DNA from: CAZTDD01 sp964612675
GTDB lineage: Bacteria; Hinthialibacterota; Hinthialibacteria; Hinthialibacterales; JAKPRU01
Assembly: GCA_964612675.1 (NCBI GenBank)
Contig: CAZTDD010000032.1
Coordinates: forward strand, 1-56,665
Length of the DNA: 56,665 bases
Direction of reading: 5' to 3'
A model generated the notes under the pieces. The model made no database searches, was not told the origin of the DNA, and worked only from the letters and a program-made list of their open reading frames with translations. Position 1 is the stretch's first letter. Each line of letters begins with the position of its first letter. This document shows, piece by piece, positions 25,870 to 35,800 of this stretch. A program made the translations under genes and the position numbers.

Positions 25870-27180
25870 ATGTTTCGATTTAATCAAGTCTTTTGTGGAG
25901 TTGTGTTGTCCATAGTACTTGTAGGTTCTGTTTTTTCGATTTGTGCGTATGCAGACTCAGAGGAAGCAGAAACCGGTCGTTTTGTTCGTGTGTACTGGTA
26001 TGAACGCGACCTGGAACCGTTGTCCGGTATGAGCCACACACGCAGGCTGCGTGTTAATGCCCCTGAAGTGGTTCTTCACCCAAGTTTTGGGGATCGGAGC
26101 GAAGTGAAGGAAAACGGTCTTGCGCTTATTCGAATCGAAGAGGACCTGCGGAAGCTTGAGTCGGCGGAACTTTATATTGAAATATGGGGAGGTCATCCCG
26201 GGACCGCGAATAAGCGAGTGACACTGAATGGGCGAAGCACTTACTATCTTCCGGAAGTGGGAACGTTTCTTCGTAATTGTACGCACTCTTACCCGACGAT
26301 TCCGCTTACGATTACCGATCTTGTCAATGGATTTAACGCGATTCAATTCGCGTGTGACAGCGGGACTTCGTTTTGGGGACATTTTATCGTTGATAACACG
26401 TGTCTTCGTCTTGAACTGAAAGAGAACCATACCGATTTAATCCAAGCGGGCTTCGAAGATTTCAGGGCGAGTGTGACTGCGAAACCGGCAAAAGATGCAG
26501 ATGAAGCTCTTACAATTCAATTGGCATGCACTGAAGATTTTTTGAATGAAATCGAGAAGGTCGATTATTATGGTTTTTATAGGTCGTATGACGAAAACGG
26601 GAACGGAAAAGGACGCGACTGGCATGGCATGACAAAGGACCGGCAGCCGTATGGGAATCTCGGGACTTCGGATCGAGCGCCTTTCTCTCTGCAGTGGGAT
26701 ACCTCGATGATTCCCGCGGATGAACATGCACGCGTCCGAGCCGTTGTGCATTTCAAGGAACAGCCGAAACTCTTGTATGAAACCGCGCCTTCCGAGGAAT
26801 TTGCTATGCCAAAACCTCAAAACGCAAACGTAACGTTGGTCAGCTCGGGGGACGTTCCGTCACCGTTTTGGACACGTGCGGGACGGAAACCGCATTGTAC
26901 GATCGTTCTTGATGATGTCGAGCAAATCGAGCGTGTTGTTTTTTATGTTGTTGTGTGGGATGGCGGGAAAGGCGAAGTAGCAAATCCAGTTACCTTGAAC
27001 GGCGTACCAGTGGACCTTGTCGGAGAGGGGCGCCATGATGTCCTCTATAAGACGCTTGAAATCGATCCGAATATTTTAAAGGACGGAGCGAATGAAGTTG
27101 TTTTCTTTTCCGATACGCATCATCACGGGATCGAGGTTTTGTTGCCGGGACCGGCGCTGATGGTCCGGCGAACGAAGTAA
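25870..27180 (+). CDS. secreted beta-rich protein of unknown function
   Basis: I do not recognise this 436-aa protein. A signal peptide (about 1-29, ending SICAYA) precedes an all-beta sequence. Two stretches look alike. Around residues 95-185, IEIWGGHPG...RVTLNGRSTYYL...LTITDLVNGFNAIQFACDSG...WGHFIVDN. Around 355-435, VVVWDGGKG...PVTLNGVPVDLV...LEIDPNILKDGANEVVFFSDT...HGIEVLLPG. This suggests two related jelly-roll modules flanking a middle domain. Their organisation resembles sugar-binding sandwiches. It follows pbfA by 48 bp on the same strand, but a secreted protein need not belong to phosphonate catabolism. GGAG about 9 bases before the ATG supports the start. Confidence 0.7.
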   Translation: MFRFNQVFCGVVLSIVLVGSVFSICAYADSEEAETGRFVRVYWYERDLEPLSGMSHTRRLRVNAPEVVLHPSFGDRSEVKENGLALIRIEEDLRKLESAELYIEIWGGHPGTANKRVTLNGRSTYYLPEVGTFLRNCTHSYPTIPLTITDLVNGFNAIQFACDSGTSFWGHFIVDNTCLRLELKENHTDLIQAGFEDFRASVTAKPAKDADEALTIQLACTEDFLNEIEKVDYYGFYRSYDENGNGKGRDWHGMTKDRQPYGNLGTSDRAPFSLQWDTSMIPADEHARVRAVVHFKEQPKLLYETAPSEEFAMPKPQNANVTLVSSGDVPSPFWTRAGRKPHCTIVLDDVEQIERVVFYVVVWDGGKGEVANPVTLNGVPVDLVGEGRHDVLYKTLEIDPNILKDGANEVVFFSDTHHHGIEVLLPGPALMVRRTK

Positions 27181-27343
27181 CGCGTGGAGAGTATTTACCC
27201 TATGGTTGCAAAAACGAGAAGAGGTCGGCCGGACGCGCGGTTGGAAAGCGGCATGGATAAAGGCCAGAAGAGATGTTTATGAGTATTTTGAGGACCTGAG
27301 GAGAAAAGCACCGGCAGTGCGATCCAGATGCCCCCCCCTCCGA

Positions 27344-27365
27344 CTCCCCCCGTGAACGGGGGGAG
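27344..27365. repeat. perfect C/G palindrome between convergent genes
   Basis: CTCCCCCCGT (27344-27353) and ACGGGGGGAG (27356-27365) form a 10-bp stem with a 2-base loop, preceded by a further C-rich run. It lies between two convergent genes and may end transcription from either side, though T-runs are absent. It resembles the class of C/G-rich intergenic palindromes also seen at 10-30. Confidence 0.6.
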
Positions 27366-27427
27366 AGATTTTGAAATGTTGGCAGGAGGAGTCAGTTTTG
27401 CAACGTTAGGGTTTAGTAGGGAGAAAG

Positions 27428-28789
27428 CTAATATGGCTGCCAATGGAGACACGATGAGGTCGGTTCGACTGTTACCGAGCCGAGAATAAATGCCTCTTCA
27501 TGTTCTTCTCCCCGGTTGGCAAACCGAACCGCCGGGCCGTTTCCGCCGGGATCGGGGATTCTGAGTGCCACTTTATATACGCTCCTTGTAGAGGGATTTG
27601 GAGCACCTACCGTCATCATTACCTCGTGTATTCCTGGCAGCCACGTTCGGATATCGATTTCCGTCGTCTGTATTTTCTCTATTTCGTTTTCTCCAGTAAG
27701 CCAAATAACCGCAAGCGGCCAGGGATAATAGAATGGGGCTACGCCTGTATTTTCAACAGTCAGGATAACCTGACAGTTCTCTCCGGCGGCTACTTTCTCC
27801 GGTAACTCGGCCTGACGAAGGACAAATCGGTAGCCCATAAGGCGGAGCATAGAATCGATAGTCGTCTGGTGTTCCTTGTTTTGCGCCACGATAGCTCCAC
27901 CCGCTGGACCCAGGTGTGAAAAATGCCCCTCGCGAATCAAGCGCAGACACTCGTCCGGCTGCTCAACGGTACCCTCTATCGCTCCAGCACCACCGCCGCA
28001 GAATTCTCCACCGAACGGTTGTGTTTTCCATGCATCCTCCGCCCTCGCCGAGCGGATTCGGCTGAAGAAATACCAGCCCTCCGGGCCTTCGGTATCGGTC
28101 AAAAAACAATCATCGCGATATCCAAATGGTTGTTTGGCCGTCCAGAGTGTCGGATAGCGAAGCATCATTTTCTTGTTCTTGAATTCTTGCAGGAATGTAT
28201 TCATGACCTCGCGCTGCACCGAGGCGGATGCGAAGAGGTTTTCGCTTGGATATGTGTGCCATTCTCCCCAATGCCCCAAAATGCCTACATCGAGAAAACC
28301 GACACGCGGATCGTTGTCATAGCGTTCGCCCAACGCGGAGATCAGTTTCTTGATTTTCTCCAGCAGCAGTGGATTCCCATAGTCGGGGGACCAGCCGCCG
28401 CCGTATTCTTCGTATTCTGTCAGTTCGACGCCTTGATCGACTAACCACTGCGGGACGCTGACCGGACGGCCGGGATAGTCCAGGTAGACGCGGAAAATCA
28501 CTTTCATCCCGCGATCCACCCAATGTTGCCAGACTTCCTGTTCCCAGGACTCGAAATCGTACTGTCCCTCTTCCGGCTCCAACTGACGCCAGCTGCGGTA
28601 CGAGAAGAAAAGAGTGACCGGCTGCGGAGGATCGATATGATCTTCTCCCCAAATCACCCAACCTTTCAACGGATTCGGGAGGGGAGCCTCACGTTCGGTA
28701 TACAGCACCGTTTTAGCATGTGCCGGCGATCCAACTGAAACCACCAGCATAATGCAGGCAACGAATGTCACACTCTTTATGGTTTTCAC
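27428..28789 (-). CDS. secreted DUF4832-like TIM-barrel protein
   Basis: This 453-aa protein has a signal peptide (1-25, ending GSPAHA). It continues with PLPNPLKGWVIWGE and then alternating strands and helices of a glycosidase-like TIM barrel: YRSWRQLEPEEGQYDFESWE, RGMKVIFRVYLDYPG, FLDVGILGHWGEWHTYP. A C-terminal beta-sandwich from about residue 345 follows (VILTVENTGVAPFYYPWPLAVIWL). This is the pattern of DUF4832-containing secreted proteins, thought to act on or bind polysaccharides; no reaction is established. The likely GTG start at 28789 has GAGG about 10 bases upstream. It lies 15 bp after a CBM9-like secreted gene, so the two form an operon. Confidence 0.75.
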   Translation of the reverse strand: MKTIKSVTFVACIMLVVSVGSPAHAKTVLYTEREAPLPNPLKGWVIWGEDHIDPPQPVTLFFSYRSWRQLEPEEGQYDFESWEQEVWQHWVDRGMKVIFRVYLDYPGRPVSVPQWLVDQGVELTEYEEYGGGWSPDYGNPLLLEKIKKLISALGERYDNDPRVGFLDVGILGHWGEWHTYPSENLFASASVQREVMNTFLQEFKNKKMMLRYPTLWTAKQPFGYRDDCFLTDTEGPEGWYFFSRIRSARAEDAWKTQPFGGEFCGGGAGAIEGTVEQPDECLRLIREGHFSHLGPAGGAIVAQNKEHQTTIDSMLRLMGYRFVLRQAELPEKVAAGENCQVILTVENTGVAPFYYPWPLAVIWLTGENEIEKIQTTEIDIRTWLPGIHEVMMTVGAPNPSTRSVYKVALRIPDPGGNGPAVRFANRGEEHEEAFILGSVTVEPTSSCLHWQPY

Positions 28790-28804
28790 TTTTCATGTGC
28801 CTCG

Positions 28805-29542
28805 TCAATGAAGCGGCCAGGATTCGACGGGTGTTCCTTCGGCGAACATGTAGTAGATGCCGGTTTCTCCCGCCGGATCGGCGTTCGGCATAAATTCCGC
28901 GGCCGTGTATTCAGGGGTCTCCGCCTCGAATACCACAACGAAGTCCGGGAATGGGAACAGCGGAGCATCATCCGGATTCAGCAGCCCGGGGAGACCGTTT
29001 TCATCATCACTGAATGTCAAATCTCTCCGCAGGCCGATCTCGACATCCGTTGTTGTCGCGAAAGGCGCGACGGCGGCGGAAGCGAATGCACCCCAATTGT
29101 TGTCTGCGGACTGCTCGACGACGTCTACGAAATTCGCACCGCTTCGTTGATCGAAAACCGAGCCGGATTGGATGAAGAATTCCGATCCCGTCAATCCTGC
29201 GAATCCAAATCCTGTTGAGGGATCAAGGTCGGTATTGAACGCGACATTGACCAGCCAGCCGGTTTCTCCGAATGGCGCAGGTTCCGCAAACGAGATGCGG
29301 AGGTAGAGAAACTCGTTGTCGTTGACGATATAGGCGGCCGCGAAATCGAAGTCCGACCCGTTGCTGTCGCCGACGGTATCGACATAGGCCGGATCGATGC
29401 CTTCCCAGTCGCTTACGCTGCCGTCGACCTGGATCTTCTGAAAAATCGACGGAGCATCTACGACTCCGATCTCCTCCTGGGAAGAGACCATTGAGGCAAA
29501 ACAACTGATAGAGGCGAGCACCACAAAGATCTTCTTCATCAT
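28805..29542 (-). CDS. small secreted CBM9/DOMON-like protein
   Basis: This 245-aa secreted protein has a signal peptide (about 1-20, MKKIFVVLASISCFASMVSS). One beta-sandwich follows, opening with IQVDGSVSDWEGIDPAYVD and FAAAYIVNDNEFLYLRISF. That opening is the usual start of CBM9-like carbohydrate-binding modules (DG.xxDWxg ... NDxxxLYLRI). No catalytic motif is seen. GGAGG five bases before ATG 29542 decides the start; ATG 29539 is an equal alternative. It is the first gene of a two-gene unit with the DUF4832-like protein, and a substrate-binding partner role is inferred. It diverges from the giant gene that starts at 29806. Confidence 0.7.
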   Translation of the reverse strand: MMKKIFVVLASISCFASMVSSQEEIGVVDAPSIFQKIQVDGSVSDWEGIDPAYVDTVGDSNGSDFDFAAAYIVNDNEFLYLRISFAEPAPFGETGWLVNVAFNTDLDPSTGFGFAGLTGSEFFIQSGSVFDQRSGANFVDVVEQSADNNWGAFASAAVAPFATTTDVEIGLRRDLTFSDDENGLPGLLNPDDAPLFPFPDFVVVFEAETPEYTAAEFMPNADPAGETGIYYMFAEGTPVESWPLH

Positions 29543-29805
29543 TCGAACCTCCAAAACGTCTCGGTCTCTGCCTGACGGTTGTTTCCATTGATATACGGAG
29601 GACATTCCCAGCTATCGTAATGACTAAGCCCAGTCTGAATAGGGCTGGATTCTCGGTTTGTATCCGACTGCCGGAGCTGGAGTACAAAATGGCGGACACC
29701 TTTTGGATCATCGGGAATGTAAAGTTTTGTAGCTATTGGAACGCATTCCCTAACAGCCGTTCCGCATGCTATCTTAGGCCATCCCAGATTTGTCGGAGAG
29801 CTGCA

Positions 29806-32800
29806 ATGAAAGTGAGTACCAAACTTGTTTATCTAAGTGTGTTGATGTTGACGATCGGCGGTTCGATCTTCAACTCGAATGGGGAAACGATTGTTTTGCC
29901 CCCTCCAGCGATGGAAGAGGTTGTTTACGGGGAAGAACAAGGCGTTGCGTTCGGTTCGCTCGAACACTTCGCGGATTTCTTCGATAACACCGTTAACTCA
30001 AACGGAACGCAAGACTCGTATTATATCGCACAGGCGTATTATGAGGCGAGCGCCGCCTCGGACCTTCCTGTCTCTCTGGCGAAGGTGGATTTGACATGGA
30101 GTCGAATTGAACCGGACGGAGACGATAATGAAAAGGACTTCATTGAGGCGTCAACCGATTTCGAGGTCGATGTGAATATCGACGGCCTCAACAGCTCGAT
30201 TCTGGCGGTCCTTGACTATGCTCCCCGGTGGATCATGCCGTTTCGCTATAACGCCTTGGAGATGAGTTATCGCGACTATCTCAAACGTGAGGTTATCTGC
30301 CAGGACGGCGTACGTCGTACGGGCGAGCAGCAGATGCAGGAATGGGAGGAATATGTTGAGCGAACGGTCCAAACGTATGGGGACCGTGTTTCAGTCTGGC
30401 AGATTTTCAACGAGCCGATGAATTTCACGTTTTCCGTCAAAGGATTCACCGATGATGGATTCGGGGCGAACCTCGCGCAAGAATTGCGGAAAGAAGTGCC
30501 GACACGGTTTCCTCAGATGATGATGGACATGGCTCGCCGGGCCTCGGCGGTTATCCGTAAATATGACCCGACTGCGATAGTCACTTTTGGTGGATTCTTC
30601 GATGTGACGAACGACGAAGACGAACAACGCACGCTTCGTCAGGAACTCATCCAGAACCTCTTGGAAGTAGAATTGCCATCCGGAGACGTCTATCGGCTGG
30701 AGGATGTCGTGGATGGAATCTCTGTTCATGTGTATCCCGGGCGTTTCCCCATTACCAAAGAAGAAGCGGGGCTTCTGGACCGTTGGTCGAATATCGAACC
30801 GATTCGCAAGATTATCGAAGACGGCGGGCAGAATATCGATCTTTATATTGACGAGTACGGCAATCCGCTCCGGGAACCCCAACAGGTTCGACAGTTCCCG
30901 TCTCTTCTTGCGCGTGAGATGGCATTGAATTTGGCTGAAGGCGTCAAGGGGATGTGTGCATTTGAATTGTACGACTACAAGCTATTTCCCCGGGATACAG
31001 GGGGCTGGAAAGGACTTCGAGACACCGTCGATCAGTTTCTCTTGAGATCGAATTACCCGGGCAACCCGGAAGTGACACCCGGTTACGAAGCATTGTACTC
31101 AATGCACAGACTTCTGGCAGGCGTTGTTCCCGAGGAGGCGGTCAATACCGACGCTCCCTCGGCGCGTCGCGGATCGGTTCCCCCGATTGTCTATCGCAGC
31201 TTTCTGAACGGTCTCGACCGAGTGGTTGTGCTGTGGTCCAACTCGCCATCGGCACAGCAGGTCCAGTTTGAGTTTCCCGAATGCGATTCGGTTCATGTTG
31301 TTCGAATCGAAATCCGGCAGGAGGTACGAAGAGAAGACCGGATCTCTGAAGTCCAAATCCCGGGTCCCGTTTCTTCGCTCTCGTTTGATGCAAAAGCCGA
31401 ATTGGGTAAACTTGCGCCTTTTGAAACCGCTGTGTTGATGTTTCGTTATCATGATGCCGAAATCCGTATTGAACCGGATCCTCGCGACGTGACCGTAGAC
31501 TCCGAGCAGAACATTGTCGCATTTGCCAATCAACCCGTTCGATTGCGGGCCGTAGTGGAACGCGATGGTCGGGTTTTTCGTCTGCCGGTCTCCTGGTCCG
31601 TTTTGCCGATCAGTCGATTGTATGGAGGGAGCGCTGTTTCGGGTTCCGGTGTTATCGACCCGGACGGGATCTTTACCGGCGTTACGGCGGGGGAATGTCT
31701 TGTGACGGCTCGCGCCGGTCTTTCTCGGGCAATGCTGCGTTTGAAAGTCGTCAACCTCACGGAGAATATCTTGCGTAACGGAGGTATGGATATCGTTCGC
31801 GATATGTCCGATCCACGGCCGGTGGGATGGGGCATGCATTATCCCGATGAGAAAATCGTGCAGCCAAGAGGCGGACGCGTTGGGTGGTCCGACGATCCAA
31901 ACGAGGCGTTTACGGGGAACGGTTGCGGTTACATTTCCTATCCAGGCGGCGGGATCAAAGGCTTTTCGGGATCGTTGCGGCAAGATGAAATCCGCGACCG
32001 ATTCAACCGGAAGGTCATCGATCACGATAATGGATACGTGTTCGCAGTCTGGATGAAACGACCTTCCGGCGACAAAAACACTTTTCTTCATCTCAATCAG
32101 TTCCGAGCCCATCGAGGCAAGTTGATTGGTGACTTGCATTTCAAAGACAACAATTACGTGGGTGCGAAATGGGAGATGGTTCATTGTGCGGATCCGAAAT
32201 ACGCTCGGCCGCTGAAGGGGGAACGGGTTTACGGTGATCTGCTTTCGGATAAGGATGGACTCTTTTTGCTTCACAGCGAGACGGGTGTTATTGAGCCGAT
32301 TCTCGAACTGTTTCCCGACGCGTCCGCTCAGAATCCGACGACAGTTTACTTTGACCAGTGTTACTTGGGGCCTTACACGCCGTTTGAACTGATGCAGCCC
32401 GACGGCTATCTAGACGATGCAGGGGAGACAGGACGTCTTCAGATTTCGTGGATGGCGGACCCTCGCAACTACCTGCCCGGGAACAGCAAGGTTCGTCTCT
32501 ATTGGGATGACGACCTCGACCCAACCGAGAAGACTTTGATCGACACTGTTCCGAATAATGTGAACAGTCCCTATGTATGGGAGGATATTCCCGAGAGTCT
32601 TCAGAGCCGGTTGGTTATCTATGCCGAATTGATCGATGCATTCGGTACGGTAGTGGCGTCGGATTACGGTGGACCGTTCGTTCCGCGTGTGGCCACGCCG
32701 CCTCCTCCTACACCGACGCCAACCTCGACCCCCACGGCAACGTCGACGCCGACGGCCAGTCCCACAGCGACCACGAGCCCGACACCGACAAACACGCCAA

Positions 32801-35800
32801 CACCGACGCTGACACCGACAAATACTCCGACACCGACCAACACACCGACCGACACGCCGACCGCAACGATGTCTCCGAGCCCGACGCCGACGAGTACACC
32901 GACGTCCACTCCGACACCGCTGGTTCCCCCAACGGACACACCCACTCCGGTCGTGCCGCCCACGGCAACGCCGACTCCAACGGATACGCCGACACTGACA
33001 CCGACAAACACCGCGACACCCACCGATACGCCGACGAATACACCCTCGGCGACCCTGACGCCGACCTCGACACCGAGCTACACGTCCACTCCGACAGACA
33101 CGCCAACGTCTACGCCGACACGTACGCCGACGAATACGCCGACTCTCACGCCGACCAATACTCCTACGAGTACACCGACGGAGACGCCTACTCCGTCAAA
33201 CACGCCTACAGTGACGCCTACACCGACACCGCATCCGGACGATCTGTTGCCGCTTCTGGAGGTCGATGGACCGGCGGTGGAAAGCGAGATCACTGAGGAA
33301 GCGGAGGAAAACTGGTATCTGTTCCGTACGGACCAAGCGGGCACCTATGTTATCGAAACCCATGCCCGCGAAGGTTTGCCGGAGATGGACACGGTAATCA
33401 GTTTGTACGGACCCGATTCACAATTCGAACTGATTGCCGGCGATGACGATTCCGGTGAACTTCATTTTTCGCGAATCGAACAGATCTTGGAGGGTGGACA
33501 CAAGTATTATGTGAAGATCCATGGTTTCACAGGTTTTGAAACGGGCGCGTACACGGTCAACGTCCGTTTTGTCGGTGCCGGCCCGGATATCACTGTTCTG
33601 CCAGTGAATGAACCCGGCCAGGAAACTGAGTTGGCCGCGGAAGGAGAGTCGGACTGGTATTCATTTATACCACCGGCAGCCGCAACGTACCGTATCGCAA
33701 CCCACCAGGTGGCAGGCGAGGCGGAGACGGACACTGTGATAACGTTGTACGGTCCCGACAACCAAATGCTTTTCATCGCCCGAAATGATGACCGTGAAAA
33801 CGGTATTGTGTTCTCGGCAATCGAGGCGCGGCTTGAAGCGGGTCTCACTTACTATGCGAAGGTCACCGGTTATAACGGAACGGCCACGGGGCCGTACGTT
33901 GTCGATGTCTTCGATACCGACTTATTGGCGTTGACACCGACGCCGATTCCGACAAGCCGAATTACACCGACGCCGATTGCTGGGCCGATCTTGGGATTGA
34001 CGGTAAACGATGTGCCGCATCAAGGAGCGATTGCCCTAGAGGACGAAGCGGACTGGTATCAATTCACGGCCGCCCAGCCGGGGACTTATCGAATTGAAGC
34101 GGTACCTTTGGGCGAAGAAGAGCCTGTGCATATCGAAATGATGCTCGCCGGTCCGGACCGCAGCCATTCGGAAATCGCGGTCGGGCGGACACGAGATCCC
34201 GAAACACCGACAACGATCATTCATTCACTGGAAGAGAACCATACGTACTTTGTGAAGATCGTTGGCGTATTTGGTTCAACCGGTGAGTACGAGATTCATG
34301 TCTCATTCGATCCGTCGATACCGGATACCGAAGATCTTCAGATCAATGGTGCCGCTATAGAGGCCGATCTCGAGAGCGCCGCCGATGCGGATTGGTTCCG
34401 ATTCCAGACACAATCCGATGGTGCGTATGTGATCGCTACACACCCAGCGCCGGGACGAGGCGATTCGGTCGATACCGTGATGGCTCTCTACGGTCCGGAC
34501 AGCCGGATCATCCTGATCGCATCCAATGACGATGATGGTGAGGGCCTATTTTCATCCATTGTGACTCAACTTCAAGGCGGTCAGACCTATTATGTGAAGA
34601 TAAGCGGTTACGACAATGCGAGAATCGGCGCTTATACGATCGATGTGTTCGAGGTCGGCGCCGTTGTCCCGACACCGATAGTCCCTCCGACACCGACACC
34701 CGTTCCCGACGAGCCCATGGTTCAGTTGACCGTTAATGGAGATTCTCATGTTTCCGCGATCTCACCCGTTGGAGACGAGGATCTATTCTCGTTCTATGCT
34801 CAGTCGACAGGAACTTACACAATCACCACTTATGGCGTCCCTGACGAAGTATCCTGCGATACAGAGATATCTCTGTACAGCGGCGATCGGCTGGTTGCGT
34901 GGGATGCCGACTCCGGCGAAGGAGTCTTCTCCAGAATCGTTCATCCGCTGATGGCGGACCAGATGTATTTCGTGAGTGTGGTCGGGCCGGTGGGATCGAC
35001 GGGGTATTATTCGATTGACGTTCAATTCAACGATCAGCTGCCCGGCGTTGTTCCTCTCCAGGTGGATGCTCCCGCGCGTGAAGCGGAGATTGAGTTCGGC
35101 GGAGAATCGGACTGGTATTCGATTCAACCTTCGACCGCAGGACCGTTTGTCATATCGACCCAGCCGGTCTCGGGCCAACCGGCTGTCGATACTGTGCTTG
35201 TTCTTTACGGTCCTGACAACGTCATGCAGTTCATTAACTGGAACGATGACGCCGGTGCAACGCGGTTCTCTCGGTTGACCACGGTACTCGAACCCGACCG
35301 AAGCTACTTCATAAAGATTATGGGTTACGACGATCTAAGTGTCGGCCCATATAGAATCGATGTTGTTGATACCGGGACTATGCAATCGATTTCCGTAGGC
35401 GGTCCATCAGTAACGGACACGATTTCGAAAGATGTGCAGGAACAGTGGTTCTCGTTCTACGCGCCGGATACGGGAATGTACACCGTTGAAACTCGTCCGG
35501 TATCGGGGAATGTCGAGGGCGATACGACCATCGAAATTCGCGGTCCCGACAGTCCGTTTTACCCCATTGTTTCGGACGATAATGCCGGGGAATACGATGG
35601 TTTCTCGAAAATCATCCATCCACTCGCAGGCAACCATACGTATTATGTAAAATTCATCGGCGAGCGCTTCGACCCCGATTCACCCATCGACTACGCGATT
35701 GACGTGACGGTGGAACCTGTTATGCCGGAGGCAACTCTGTTGACCGTGGACGGGCCGAGTGCGATCGGTGAACTGGAAACCGCCGCAGACGGCAACTGGT

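Noticed and set aside
31099..32274. 391-aa minus-strand frame within the first giant gene
   Set aside because: It is fully antisense to the Ig/CBM region, has basic shadow-like composition and no recognisable motif.
32664..33344. Long Val/Gly-rich open frames on the minus strand
   Set aside because: They are the antisense of the Thr-Pro linker codons of the giant gene; low complexity, no ribosome site.
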